A stretch of 64,000 nt of DNA. Origin: Strongylocentrotus droebachiensis. Taxonomy: Eukaryota > Echinodermata > Echinoidea > Camarodonta > Strongylocentrotidae. Location: positions 449,001 through 513,000 of the forward strand of contig JAVYIG010000165.1 in assembly GCA_035222895.1 (NCBI GenBank), in the 5' to 3' direction. Positions 38,701-48,256 of the stretch are shown in pieces. The notes beneath the pieces were generated by a model. It did not search any database. It was not told the origin of the DNA and was given only the letters and a program-made list of their open reading frames with translations. Each line of letters opens with the position of its first letter. Position 1 is the stretch's first letter. The translations under genes and the position numbers were made by a program.

Positions 38701-41700
38701 TCTACAGTGTATTTCTGATTTTAAACAAATAAATAAAAAAATGTTGGCGGCCATCTTGAAAAATAGCCCCACTGTCAGGGAAAATGTACCGAGTGGCCAT
38801 TTTGAGCGAAAAAAAAAAGGGCCTCCTCCTATTTTTCGAAAAAACAGGACGCTAAACATGTTTTTTTGTTTTTTTGGCCTTAGGACCTATAGTCTATTTA
38901 CAAGTAGGTAGTATTTTGTTGTAGTCTTTTGGTATTATCAACATTTCATTCTTTTTGAGAATATTTACCCCTTTCTTTCTGGTTTACTATCTGTAAAATC
39001 ATACTCTTCATAAATCTCTATTGAAGTTGACGTGCGTTATAAATGCGGTTAAAAAATAAAAATAAAAAACTTTAAAAAACGTATACATGTATTTTTAAAT
39101 TCGATTTGATTTCTTTACCTTTAAATTTACTGATCAATGACCTTCTGATGTTTGTATTATCTTTTATATACATGTACATATATGTTTTTTATTGAATGGA
39201 ATGAATAAATCTTGAATCTTGAATCTTCTGAAGAAAAAAAACATACTACCCTAATTTTTAGAAAAAAACAAAGAATTCCGGTAAGAAACGTAATGGTTGG
39301 CAGCTCTGCATTTTTTAAATCTTGTACGATGCCTTTTATGGTTAAACTTATATGAAGACGACTACATGTATATGAAAGTTCTTCCATGAAAATCATTACA
39401 GCTGAATAAATTCGCTGTTTTCAATCAGATTTTCGATTCTACCCGAGAGATCTATTTACCTCATAAAATAAAACTCCACATACGTGTACATTAGGGCTTT
39501 AAAAGAGCTTTGATTGAAATATCATATGCAAGAAATAATATACAATAAGTTGGAAAACAATCATGGCTCAATTTCTTACTACCTGTATGTGACATTTTTA
39601 AACTGTAGGACATTAATTTTGTTTTCTTCTTTTCATTAATAACAAACAACATGAAGAAAAAAGAATGTTTCTAAAAATCTTTTTAGAAAAGGCATTCCAT
39701 GAAAACAAAAAGATGTTCTCTATGAACAGAAAATATACTAATTATCATGTATATAAGGAACTACATGTAATAATATATTAATAAATATCAAGTTATGAAT
39801 GATACACTAAATAAAATAATTAATCCCTTTAATAATTACTTTCATGAAAAATAATTTTTTAGTCTTTGTAAAATTACTCTCTGAACACCCAAATGTGAAA
39901 AATAGTTCGGAACATCTAAATTATTTTCTTCAGTACGAGTAAATGGAGATAAATCAAGATACTCACATTATACTTTTCTTCAAATTTCTTTGCTATGGCT
40001 TCTAATCCTTGCAAATCCTCTTCATAAATGTCATTGAAGATCTGGGATTCTTGAGCATCTTCTCCCTGTAGATCAAAATAAATGTGAAATATTATGCATC
40101 TGACAAGTACTCATGGTGCTCATGGTAAAGTAGTCGTAAACTCGTAATCATAATTAAAAATAATGATGATACAATGGGGATGATGATAATAATAATTATA
40201 ACAGTAATAGTAATAGCTATATAAATTAATGATTACATTATTACTAATAATATTAATAAGATGAAGAAGAAGAAGAATATTAATCACTATCATTGGACCA
40301 AAAATTAAAATAATGAAACAATGATGGTGATGATGATAAATGAGAATAATTATAATAAGTAAAAATAACTATATCAATTGATGATTAAAATACTACTAAT
40401 AATAATTAAGATGACGAAGAAGAAGTAGAATATTTATTACTATCATTGGACAAAGAAAATAATAATAACATATAGTATCAAAGAACAATTACACATATTT
40501 CATTGATTCATTCACATATTTTATAAGTTTTGTTTTTGCTTGTTGATGTTGGTTGATGTTTCAAATAGGAATGAAAAATATAATACACATCACAGGGGTG
40601 GGTTAGCTTGATGAATTATGGATATCGAGAGACTTTGTAAAGTGTAACTGGTTGCAAGAAAGTATGAAAATATAATAGAATATTCAATCTACAAACACAT
40701 AGATTTACGAGTAGGTCAATTTAGGAGTAAAACAATTACAAATGTATGCAAACTCTCTTTCAAAGACATCATAATAATTCAAAACTTTCTTTAGATAACA
40801 TTTTCACCCATTTGTCAAATCATTGATATCTTCAAGTTCAAAACTCTTAAGAATAAATACATGTACACCTAAATAATATAGATCATGATGATTCAAGCCA
40901 ATTTTCAATTACCTTTTCAAAGAAAAGATTTTTAGTTTCCCCCATCATCAATTTAGATGAATAAAACAAATGAATCAGGTTTTGTTAGGTTCGATACGAT
41001 AGATCTTTTGAATTCAATCTTTTAAATAAGTAAATCCAAAGTCAGATCAAAACCATCATCCATTCATTCTTTATTCGCTTCTACTTAATAGCAACCAGGT
41101 CATATTTATCTACAAACAGATTCTTTCTTTCTAAATAAATAGCAGCGTTTTCAAAGTGAAAGCGAGTTTAAAAACCCAGAAACACACCAAACACTAGATG
41201 GACCGAACGATCCTTCATTCAAGTTTTCAGCGCACCGGCACTGCACCGCGAGAGAGCGCATTGCATTGACCGAACCTGACCCCCGCGGACCCAGCGCCCA
41301 CACGCGCGAACGATGCGAAACATTTCCCATTCAATCAATCCGTCAATAAACACACCGCTCATTACCGCATCGAAAAATAAACCCGATCCTACGAAACCAG
41401 TTCCTCTTTATTATCCCCGAACGAACCCAACTCCACAAACACCATTTCCCGCTCGACGTCCACAACGAAACACCCCGATGGGCAAAGCCCCGCTCAACTA
41501 CCCCTCCGAAGTCCCATTCATTCACCAACACTAACCCAACTATACACACACTAACCACATGCACACAACGCATACACACAGAATACACACACAGACACGT
41601 CTTTGACTTCATACAAATCAGCTCGTTAATGATATGCACGCTCCACAAGAGATTCTCTTCATTCTATCAAAATAATTTCGCACCAAAATTTCTTCTTTCA

Positions 41701-42651
41701 ATACGATGTGCAACAGAAATATACTATAATCGAACACATCATCAATATAATACTAGCACACACGTCCCACGATCTATTTTCCAGCACAGGCAAGGCATGC
41801 ACTCTATTTGACCCTCAACAGAGCTGCAGCATCCACAACTCACTCACCAATCAAATTTCCAGCACATCTCTACGTGACATTTACTTGATTTATTCAAACA
41901 TACAAAACCTTGTCAAAGTCACAAATTTAATATCATTTATACATCTCTTACCCATTTAGTACAAAACGTATAAAATCTACAATGCGCCGTGGTCCGAAGT
42001 TACCAGCGGTGCGCACCTCGTAATTCAGTAAAATCATATCATTTGTCAATCTTTATTTGTGTCGAGTTTTCAAGTTCATTTCATGTTATTTCGCCCCGCC
42101 CTTCGTCTAGTTTTCGGGTTGGCAAAGCCATAGGAAAAGATGGCGGCTAGTTCTTGGATAATTGTCTTTCATTCCCGTTTATTCTGAGCTACACAAAACC
42201 ATGTAGTAAAGGTTCACGTTTTGGATTGAGGCATTGCAAGAACACAACAAAAGACCTCACCACTTTACAGACATATCCCAAGCCGGTTTTCACATGTCTT
42301 GTCACATACGGAATAGTATAATTCACATCGGATAGTATGAGCTTGTTTAAAAGTGTGGAAAAAGTGTGAAAATACAGTAAAATGTGAAGAAAAGTAGCAA
42401 GAACGTTTGAACAGATTTTGTTCTGGGGAATTCATGACATAGGAATAGTAAAAGGTGATAGAGGGTTGTGAGATTTGCGTACGTACCACAGCATTTTTAA
42501 CCAGGACAGGATAGGCAAATTCTGAACATAGCTCTTCTGTTGTTTCTCCCAGGTCGAGCACAAGTCGCAGTGCAGGCTTAGTTATGTTCTCTCTCAGATC
42601 CTTAAAAAGTGGCCCAACCGAAGCTGGTATAATCCTTCTACGTTCCGCCAT
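24906..42651 (-). CDS. UBN1: Ubinuclein (UBN1/UBN2 family), HIRA-complex histone H3.3 chaperone subunit, whole gene
   Basis: Ubinuclein is the nuclear partner of HIRA that binds H3.3-H4 for replication-independent nucleosome deposition. I assembled 12 to 14 exons by splice sites and phase; every junction is GT/AG and in frame. Residues about 27-54 resemble the N-terminal HIRA-contact region (ends in [10 protein letters not shown]). Residues about 96-159 are the Hpc2-related domain, with [18 protein letters not shown] and [20 protein letters not shown]. Residues 167-220 are Lys-rich and 220-370 Ser/Gly-rich and acidic. Residues about 370-560 are the ubinuclein middle domain ([40 protein letters not shown]). 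The rest is a Ser/Gln/Pro-rich tail ending in the family motif [15 protein letters not shown]. The unspliced stop at 26991 gives 1101 residues; splicing to two more exons gives about 1143 or 1159. As I recall, human UBN1 is of similar length. UBN1 and UBN2 are a vertebrate pair, so this is probably the single invertebrate ancestor-type gene. Confidence 0.95.
26125..26370. repeat. Three imperfect copies of an ATGCAAAGTCTACAGTCATG unit
   Basis: Copies near 26130, 26205 and 26345 share (C/T)CTTCCCA(T/G)GCAAAGTCTACAG in the putative ubinuclein intron 13. A local, diverged duplication. Confidence 0.6.
26449..26550 (-). CDS. Candidate ubinuclein exon 13 (alternative or true C-terminus)
   Basis: Reading the minus strand, a strong pyrimidine tract (CCCCTCTCTTATCAG) precedes a 102-base open segment ending at GTAACT. 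It accepts the phase-1 donor at 27017 and leaves phase 1. It encodes [20 protein letters not shown] then [14 protein letters not shown]. Its His/Pro/Leu character recalls the tail that follows TFHHG in vertebrate ubinucleins. Phase and acceptor quality are seen; splicing is inferred. Confidence 0.6.
26991..28629 (-). CDS. UBN1: Ubinuclein exon 12, large Ser/Gln/Pro-rich C-terminal exon
   Basis: The exon starts after TTTGCAG at 28629 with [20 protein letters not shown], completing the family block TLFKESRRGH. It continues through about 500 residues rich in Ser, Gln, Thr and Pro, expected to be disordered, to [20 protein letters not shown]. Human UBN1/UBN2 have a similar DAIVTGP.PGTFHHG near their ends. 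If read through, the protein ends GKQYSTLY at a TAA (26991-26993). However, CAG|GTAAAC at 27017/27016 lies exactly after the conserved motif and is a usable donor in phase 1, so the last eight or nine codons may be intronic. Start at 28592 would be an artefact: the frame continues upstream to the acceptor. Confidence 0.93.
28772..29898. mobile_element. Inverted-repeat element (1127 bp) in ubinuclein intron 11
   Basis: CATACCTGCCAACC and GGTTGGCAGGTATG are terminal inverted repeats; TTTAGC flanks both sides (28766-28771; 29899-29904). The TGCCAACC ends match those of the element at 38426-39308. It carries a G-run of over 30 bases near 28868-28903 and a poly-A/(AAAT)n tract at 29725-29790. No transposase frame. 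Confidence 0.7.
30162..30431. mobile_element. MITE with CTACCGTATTTGCC ends (270 bp)
   Basis: CTACCGTATTTGCCAGCGT at the left is mirrored by ACGCCGGCAAATACGGTAG at the right, and inner GACCGCACCC/AAGGCCGCACCCC blocks recur. TTAATTA lies on both sides. The right end is about 20 bases from the donor of ubinuclein exon 11. Confidence 0.8.
30452..30595 (-). CDS. UBN1: Ubinuclein exon 11, end of middle domain
   Basis: A 144-base exon (phase 2 to 2), acceptor GATACAG, donor GTCAGA. It encodes [20 protein letters not shown] and [20 protein letters not shown] then WIQTR. The FLDA.VK.LWPK.W motif is a hallmark of the family. Confidence 0.93.
30830..30860. repeat. Interstitial telomere-type TTAGGG tract
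   Basis: Five consecutive TTAGGG-type units with one TTTGGG variant, inside ubinuclein intron 10. Confidence 0.85.
31227..31313 (-). CDS. UBN1: Ubinuclein exon 10
   Basis: An 87-base exon (phase 2 to 2), acceptor GTAAAAG, donor GTATGT. It encodes [20 protein letters not shown] then KFLWDVRLR. The K-K-F-x-W-x(5)-L block corresponds to KKFQWNDEIRELLC in vertebrate ubinuclein. Confidence 0.9.
31387..31665. mobile_element. Long-armed palindromic MITE (279 bp) in intron 9
   Basis: AATACACCAGTTTACAGTTG at the left is mirrored by CAACTGTAAACTGGTGTATT. Inner arms (AAATGGCGAGTAAACAAAGCC; AATCTTAATTACGCACAAACC) also pair, so nearly the whole element folds back. The left arm carries an extra TGCGCATGCGCA NRF1-like palindrome that the right arm lacks. 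Confidence 0.85.
32424..32493 (-). CDS. UBN1: Ubinuclein exon 9
   Basis: A 70-base exon (phase 1 to 2), acceptor ATTTCAG, donor GTGAGT. It encodes [20 protein letters not shown] then SLKM, matching the IG.AMPEQMAKYQDECQ stretch of vertebrate relatives. Confidence 0.9.
32950..33119 (-). CDS. UBN1: Ubinuclein exon 8, middle domain
   Basis: A 170-base exon (phase 2 to 1), acceptor TTGTCAG, donor GTTAGT. It encodes [40 protein letters not shown] and [17 protein letters not shown]. This is the helical core of the ubinuclein middle domain. Confidence 0.93.
33194..33475 (-). mobile_element. tRNA-derived SINE, well preserved
   Basis: On the minus strand it begins with a tRNA-like head, A-box TGGTCGAGTGGTTAAG and B-box GGATCGAGACCC. 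A body containing AATGTCCTTTGGCAAGACAT follows, then GCGCTATATAAATA and an ATT tail. RNA polymerase III promoter boxes are intact or nearly so. It lies in ubinuclein intron 7 in the sense direction. An older relative is at 51988-52226. Confidence 0.85.
33772..33839 (-). CDS. UBN1: Ubinuclein exon 7, start of middle domain
   Basis: A 68-base exon (phase 0 to 2), acceptor TGTACAG, donor GTAAGT. It encodes [20 protein letters not shown] plus LL, aligning with the REAEGES.QKFF..DINGILL segment of vertebrate ubinucleins. Confidence 0.92.
34216..34711 (-). CDS. UBN1: Ubinuclein exon 6, low-complexity region
   Basis: A 496-base exon that completes the Arg codon split at the previous junction and ends in phase 0 before GTAATT. 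It starts [20 protein letters not shown], then runs through a Ser/Thr/Pro/Gly-rich, later acidic region ([20 protein letters not shown]) and ends [16 protein letters not shown], where the middle domain begins. The upstream 20 or so residues of the long open frame are intron read-through. Confidence 0.92.
35107..35295 (+). pseudogene. Reverse-transcriptase fragment of a non-LTR retrotransposon
   Basis: The plus strand encodes [20 protein letters not shown] then [20 protein letters not shown] and DLTHSS (35124-35265). [19 protein letters not shown] is the classic LINE RT motif. A frameshift separates it from WFES (35107-35118), and the following ADD region is destroyed. A dead fragment in ubinuclein intron 5, antisense to the gene. 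Confidence 0.88.
35479..35612 (-). CDS. UBN1: Ubinuclein exon 5, Lys-rich linker
   Basis: A 134-base exon (phase 0 to 2) between CCACAG and GTAATT. It encodes a strongly basic segment ([20 protein letters not shown] and onward, ending [11 protein letters not shown] plus a split Arg codon). The same poly-Lys linker follows the Hpc2-related domain in vertebrate ubinucleins and could act as a nuclear localisation signal. Confidence 0.9.
35872..36085. mobile_element. Palindromic MITE with ~90-base arms in intron 4
   Basis: CACTATGAACATGA...GACAAAGAAAGCGGACAAAA...TTCACTGCTATTATGTAAAA is repeated in inverse order to TTCATAGTG. Only the central ~25 bases are unpaired. It begins about 60 bases 5' of the donor of exon 4. 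Confidence 0.88.
36143..36271 (-). CDS. UBN1: Ubinuclein exon 4, second half of Hpc2-related domain
   Basis: A 129-base, phase 0-0 exon from TTCTTAG to GTAAGA. It encodes [20 protein letters not shown] plus [16 protein letters not shown] and a basic end. This is the most conserved block of the protein and alone identifies it as ubinuclein. Confidence 0.97.
36920..37024 (-). CDS. UBN1: Ubinuclein exon 3, first half of Hpc2-related domain
   Basis: A 105-base, phase 0-0 exon after TTATAG and before GTAAGT. It encodes 35 residues: a Lys-rich start, then [13 protein letters not shown] and DPFVDNSEC. This is the signature of the Hpc2-related domain, which in the family binds H3.3-H4 and discriminates H3.3 from H3.1. 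The domain is split by the intron right after NSEC. Confidence 0.95.
37140..37290. repeat. Cluster of TGTACATGTACA palindromes
   Basis: ACATGTACATGTACAGTGTA recurs with variants four times within 150 bases in ubinuclein intron 2, and again in 37440-37560. Degenerate tandem of GTACAT. Confidence 0.7.
38426..39308. mobile_element. CAGAGCTGCCAACC element with nested insertions (intron 2)
   Basis: CAGAGCTGCCAACC and GGTTGGCAGCTCTG are terminal inverted repeats of 14 bases, 883 bp apart. Inside is a second inverted-repeat element (38565-38860, CATGTTTAGCGTCC and GGACGCTAAACATG) and a retrotransposon tail ending in TTGAATC repeats (39195-39226). Ends are hAT-like; related to 28772-29898. Confidence 0.8.
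39967..40065 (-). CDS. UBN1: Ubinuclein exon 2
   Basis: A 99-base, phase 0-0 exon bounded by CTACAG and GTGAGT. It encodes 33 residues, [20 protein letters not shown] then [12 protein letters not shown], matching the acidic and helical linker (FND...ALARKFEEKY in vertebrates) before the histone-binding domain. Confidence 0.93.
40066..42486. other. Ubinuclein intron 1
   Basis: Contains AAT/GAT triplet microsatellites (40150-40460), a GC-richer CpG-containing segment (41210-41320), CA-rich DNA (41530-41600), a CCCCGCCC box (42094-42101) and a TISU-like ATG at 42140. No coding exon of ubinuclein seen. Confidence 0.6.
42138..42187 (+). promoter_or_regulatory. TISU/YY1-like AAGATGGCGGC with short ORF, opposite strand to ubinuclein
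   Basis: AAAAGATGGCGGC matches SAASATGGCGGC at 11 of 12 positions and opens a 15-codon frame ([15 protein letters not shown], stop TGA). A CCCCGCCC box is 40 bases upstream. It might be an antisense promoter in ubinuclein intron 1. Confidence 0.3.
42487..42651 (-). CDS. UBN1: Ubinuclein coding exon 1 (start codon)
   Basis: This exon holds 55 codons beginning [13 protein letters not shown] and ending in phase 0 at a GTACGT donor. The segment [14 protein letters not shown]...[10 protein letters not shown] matches the conserved N-terminal stretch of ubinucleins, which contacts the HIRA WD40 domain in the known family. The ATG context is TTATGGCGG, modest at -3 but with G at +4. An upstream ATG lies 84 bases 5' (see the uORF entry). 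The 128-residue open frame here is this exon plus intron read-through. Confidence 0.93.
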
Positions 42652-42666
42652 AACTAAAATATCACC

Positions 42667-42735
42667 TTATTCCATTTCCCGATATTTAACAGCAAAACTA
42701 TCCGTATGGGTTGCCCTTCTCATGCGGGTCGCCAT
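42667..42735 (-). other. Upstream ORF in the ubinuclein leader, 22 codons
   Basis: An ATG within GAAGATGGCGACC opens a 22-codon frame (MATRMRRATHTDSFAVKYRE plus ME) that ends at TAA 16 bases before the main ATG. It matters only if transcription starts upstream of 42735. The start matches the YY1-type TISU consensus (SAASATGGCGGC) at most positions, so the same bases could be a transcription-factor site setting the start of a short leader. Confidence 0.4.
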
Positions 42736-42765
42736 CTTCACACTATTGACACCACTGCGCATGCG
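42731..42765 (-). promoter_or_regulatory. Ubinuclein core promoter: YY1-like and NRF1-like sites
   Basis: GCCATCTT (42731-42738, AAGATGGC on the gene strand) is a YY1-type element. TGCGCATGCG (42756-42765) is an NRF1-type palindrome. Together with the absence of a TATA box they describe a housekeeping promoter, as expected for a chromatin-assembly factor. Sites are seen; function is inferred from known metazoan promoters. Confidence 0.5.
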
Positions 42766-42805
42766 TATGTTTATTCCGCGCTTGAAGTTATATAGCAAAG
42801 TTTAG

Positions 42806-45800
42806 ATGAGTGTAGAGAGGCGGGATTTTTGAAGCCTAGCACTTTTGTATAGCCTACGTGTTATGAATGGTTATGAGAGTAATACAAGTTCAATTGCTGA
42901 TAGTGAGTTTAATTTAATTACGATATAAGTGTTATACACGTATAAGTAGTCTAAAACGAAACGTAGACTCCTTGCAATGGCGAAGATAAAGTGGTTGGTC
43001 GCCGGTGCCTATCATCCCCACCTTTTTTTTTTGCCCTTTTCACCGGGTTCTTTGATTTTGAGTCCGATTTCACGCCCCCCCCCCCAAGCTCGTGATAATT
43101 TGTCCTTCACTTCGAGCTTAGCCTAACATTGAGGAGTGAATGAGTCAGCTGACACAAATTGGGCCACATTTTGTATTGTGCTGTTGTTACATAAATTATT
43201 TTCAAACTGGAGAAATATAATGCTGTAATTCTGTATGAAGGGGTGACCAAAGTTCTCGGAGATTTTGAAAATATTAGAAAAATGTGATATTCGATTTCGA
43301 TCCTTGATTTCTCATATTTTACACAAATCTATTAATTTCAATAATTACCAAATTGACGGCAAAGTTTTTTACTAAAAATAATTTTCAACTAGAAAATGTA
43401 TCGTCAAAGACAAAAGATTTCGCCGGGAGATATCGCGATCTAAAAATTCGATGTCGGATCGGCGTGCAATGAAGAGAAAAAACTTTCGTTGGAAAGAGAC
43501 ACCCTTTCCATTCATTTAAGGAAATGGGAAGCCTTGGAAAGTTTAGAATAAATGTTTTTCTCTTCTCTACCTTTGCTTATTTTTTATTTATTTTTCTTCT
43601 TCTTTTTTTTTTTCCTTTTTTTTTCTTTCTTTTTTTCTCTTCTTTTCTTTTTCTTTTTCTTTTGTTTGTTTTTTCATTTTATGTTGGTGCGTATTTGTAT
43701 ACTGTTGTATTTGTTATGTGTTTAAATGTTGTTTGGGGCGGGGGGTAGTAGGTGTTTTCTAGCTCTTTCTCTCTTTTTTTTTTCTTTTTTTTAATTTTTA
43801 AATTTTTTATCATAACCCTCCTCATTTTTTTTTTCTCTCTCTAAAGGAAATTTGAGAGGAAAAAAAAATTGGGGGAAAAGAATAATTTGAGATTTATAAG
43901 CAAACTGGTCGAGAAAATAGTACAAACTTTATTTGCGATTATTATTATTATTATTTTTTTTTTTTTTTTTTTTTAAATGTGAAAATATAATTTTGTTTAT
44001 GAGAATATTTTTCATCTTTAAATGTGTAACTTTAGTTGTAACCGTGTATGTAAATGTAAAAGTTCACTTGCAAATTTATTTAGACCTATGTGAAAATTAT
44101 TTTGTTAGTTTGAATACAATGTTATAAATTATGTACCATTTTCTTTATGAGAGAAATGAATAAAAACTTATGAAGAAAAAAAAAGTGCGCGTTGCAACTA
44201 AAAAAGTTATAAAAACGACGAGACCTTACTTCGCGCACGGGGGTTTATAGCCGATTTATTTTTTTAATCCGATATATAAAAAATAAGGTAATTTCATAAT
44301 TTGCAAGGCAAGATATCATACAATCAGTTGGTACCACTTCTTACTTACAATTTTGAGGATATCTGCTCTCAAAATGAAGATTTCCAGACCCTTATCGGTA
44401 AATTAATAAATGACTGCAAAATGCAGTGCCGATCTTTTGTCAATATTTTCATACTTTCACACCCAATTCCAGATTTTAAAAAAATCGTCCCTGGGTAATT
44501 CAATGTTCCTCTTTCATTGGTGATATAAGATTTTCGAAATCTTACCAATTTTTTGAGATAGCGAACTATGGTCACACCACCATCCGAATTTCCCCTAAAG
44601 ATACAGTGACCCAGGGTCACCGAATTGGCCTAAAGCCACATCCATTGCGGCCAGGTTTTAACAATGAAAGTGAATTATCATTATGTAATGGTCAAATAAT
44701 GATCTATGCCGTGTAAATATTTCAACAAGTTTTTATTTAGATCGGTAAATAGGAATATTCCTAGTAAGAACATTTACAAAACGCTTTAAAAATATGCAGC
44801 AAAACATGCATGTACGTGTCTATATCAGATTTGATAAGATTTTCAAACTGGTCCCCCCCCCCCCCCCCAGGGCCCCCACGCAGTGTTATTTAGGGTACGC
44901 GTATGCATGTTCCCTCTTTTTTAAACCACCCCCTATCTCCGGTGTGTAAGTCAATCGCGGGCCGGACTTTGTCGCGCGAAACAGTACCCCTTTACCGGGG
45001 ATTTTCGGAACACGCATGCGGTCCCTACGACCAGAGTGGGTGGAACCGGGCCTTCTACCAACCTTAAATTTAGTAGACAGGCTTTAAAACTTCACGGGAG
45101 TGAATTAAAAAGTCACTCCTACTAACGGGGAGTCACTTAAACATGTTAAAAACAATTTATATCAGGTAATAGTGCCTAAATTTCAAGCATATTTCGTAAA
45201 CCAGTGGGGTGTTTCACAATATCCTAAGTTGAACTAAACTCTAAGTTGGACTTAAATATATATTCAAAAGCGAAAATTCAAGTATTTTAGACTTTTTTTA
45301 AAAGAAGGATACACAGTCTTGACGATCAGAAAATTGCTTTTATGGGATATCCTTTGTTAGAACATCCCCATAGTTCGAGAAGTGAACTGATTATGATATG
45401 TATTTTGAATTGAACTATAAATGAATGTACATGTTAGTGATTTGGTAATACATTCAAACGTTAAACTTCAATTACATCTCTCTTCCTAGATGATTGTATA
45501 GCTTCATTAATAATAAAAACGAATCATAATTGATTTAGTGCAGATTGATAATTTAAATAAATTTTCAAAAAATTACTTGAAATGGTTCATACTTAATCAC
45601 ATCCGGATCATACGGGTGGGGCCATAATGTTTATACTTTGTGGGTTTTTTTACGTATTATAACCGCACCACTAACAACAACCGTTTATGGGAGCAGCCAA
45701 GTATTTTTTATTTTACTGCTCACACATTGCATGAAGAGATTTCTCCCACCTGAATATCAAGATTATGTCCTCCTGGGACCCGTTTCACAAAGCCTTTCTT

Positions 45801-47640
45801 TCAATGACAAAATGACAAAAATCAGTGACAAATCTGCTGATAACCAATCAGAAGCAAGGATTTCAGTAGCCTATAACAAAAAATGTCATTTGTCACTGAC
45901 GACAAGTTCTGTGAAACGCCCCCCTGATGTGCAACGAATAGTGCAATGTGAATATTTTCACTTTTGGGTAGTCGCTGTGGATACGCACTACTAAAATGAC
46001 CACCGAGTTGTTACGTTCATGGGTGACGTTCAACTTTTACAAACAGGTAGTATATTCTCGAATATTCCGATTTTCGGTAATTCAAATTTAATATCAATTT
46101 ATCATTTTTTGATGATTTATTTTCTAATTAAAATTGTATTACTTACACAGAAGTTTATCCAAAACATGTTCAGGATCATGTGACAACATGTATTGGCAAT
46201 AATTTTCGCCTTTGACTATCGGTCTCGTAGGCTCTAGCTATCTCTGGGGGAAATGCAAATGTCATTGTCATGATTGGGGTAAATAGGGTACAAAGTGTGT
46301 GTCAGGCACACATCATCATTTTCATATCAAAAAGTGGAAAATTAGCAGAGGGGAACATATTTTGTTAAATGGAGGGAAATTGAACGGGCGCTGCATACTC
46401 TATGTCTCCCCTCCTGTCTTGTTATATATTACTGCACTTTGGTATAATTATTTTCTTATTTTTTTAACTCAAAGATCAGTAACATGGTAAATCACATTTT
46501 AAAAAAAACTTGTACGACAACAATTTTTTGTTTTAAAGTGATCTTGTCTTTCAGTGAATGCTGGCTACATATTTTTTTATTTCCACGTCCCTTTCTGATC
46601 TTTAAATCCATTGAATTTGAGTTTCTTCCAACCTTAACATTTACTATTCAGCTTTCATCCACTTCGGTGGACTCTCTTAAACTGTTTCGTCCCTATTTGG
46701 CTTGGCTTGCACTGGATTAAGAAAGTCCACATGAATGGATGACACTGTTACAACTATAGATTTCAATGTTTGTAAACTAGGTTTAAACAATGTGCTAGGA
46801 TAGGGGATTCCACTTTTTTTTTTGTCCATCTCTTCTTTTTTTGCTTGGGGGGGGGGGGCGGATGATGTTTGGATTTTGTTTTTGTTGTAGTTGTTGTTGT
46901 TTTGTTTGTTGCTATTACTGCTGGTTGATGTTTTTATTAACATTATTAATGTTGTTTCTTCTCTCTATCTCTTTCAGGGGGCATGGAACCTAGGGGGTAT
47001 AGTCGAGGAAAGGTGTACATATTAATACGAATCGTGATAGTCCTGTCTCCAAACTAAACATGTATAATTTAGGAAAATCAAATTAAGAAAAATTCTAAAT
47101 ACATAAATGTCTAAACATAAACATTTTCACTAATTTCCAGTCTATACGACCCTGAAGTAAGACTACATAGTGTCTTAAAACTCGTTTTAAGACACATTTA
47201 TTTAAAATTACTTTTGATGATTAACTTAATCTGTTCATTTCCAATATATATTGTAATTTGTAGGTATATTTGCAGTTTTTTTGTTTAATATATTATTGTT
47301 TGTCATTGTATTTTGTTTGTTATAGCGCTTAGAGACTTCGGTGGAAAGTGCTTTATAAGCACTGTTTTATTTTGTATTATTATTAGACCAATTGACACAT
47401 AACAACAACAATCGACTGCCCGTTTTTGTCAACTGGTATTTTACTAAGAATTGAAAATATGTTTTGTAGATTTTTAAAAAAAAGGGGTACTTCATAAGAT
47501 ATAAAACGTTTGCTGTGAAGAGCTTTGACATTTTGTGTGTTTAATTTTTCTTTCCACATTTAGCGAATTCATCATACCTCGTCCTTTGCAAATAATATGA
47601 CTATTTCATATTCTCTCTCATATTTCTTGTTTTTCCTTCT
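42806..47640. other. Intergenic region upstream of ubinuclein
   Basis: No gene recognised. T-rich pyrimidine DNA at 43560-43980, C-run at 44852-44868, MITE pieces at 45205 and 45775, a retroelement-tail-like segment TATAGCGCTTAGAGACTTCG...ATTATTATT (47325-47390), G-run at 46847-46857. Confidence 0.5.
45775..45924. mobile_element. MITE of the GTTTCACAAAGCCTT family, copy 1 (150 bp)
   Basis: GGGACCCGTTTCACAA and TTCTGTGAAACGCCCCC are inverted ends; the interior contains CAGTGACAAATCTGCTGATA and AACCAATCAGAAGCAAGGAT. Copy 2 at 54344-54494 is in opposite orientation. Confidence 0.85.
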
Positions 47641-47834
47641 TTCTGTCTTTAATACAATAATCTTTGTCTCGCCCTTTGATATATACCCCTCCCTCTCTCT
47701 CACTGACATCCCAAACTCTTTCCACGTTTCCATATTTTCTCATTTGTCTTCTCTATACTAATCTTTACTATCACTTCCTTTCCCTCTCACCCTCGCTCTC
47801 CTCCACAACCTCTCTCCTTCTCTCTCTTTCCGTC

Positions 47835-48135
47835 TCATATTCAAACTCTTTTCATTTGTCCTCTCTTTAACAATCTTTGCTATGACCCCCCCCCCCTTTT
47901 TTTCCTCCTCTCTCATATTCCAAACACTTTTCATTTGTCCTCTCTTTAACAATCTTTGCTATGACCCCCCCCCCTTTTTTTCCTCCTCTCTCATATTCCA
48001 AACACTTTTAATTTGTCCTCTCTTTAACAATCTTTGCTATGAACCCCACCCCTTCCTTTCTCTCTCGCGCTCTCTCTCTCATATTCCAAGCTCTTAACAT
48101 TTGTTCTCTCTCTCTACCAACCTTTGCTATGAACC
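47835..48135. repeat. Tandem repeat, unit about 67 bp, four to five copies
   Basis: Unit: TCATATTCCAAACACTTTTC, ATTTGTCCTCTCTTTAACAA, TCTTTGCTATGACCCCCC. Copies start near 47837, 47911, 47991 and 48078, with changes accumulating rightwards. Confidence 0.9.
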
Positions 48136-48142
48136 CTCCCCC

Positions 48143-48256
<114 letters not shown>

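Noticed and set aside
41313..41534. Pro-rich 73-residue plus-strand frame
   Set aside because: In ubinuclein intron 1, antisense, low complexity, with an equally long frame opposite.
42584..42805. 73-residue plus-strand frame at the ubinuclein promoter
   Set aside because: Antisense of the verified first exon and its promoter.
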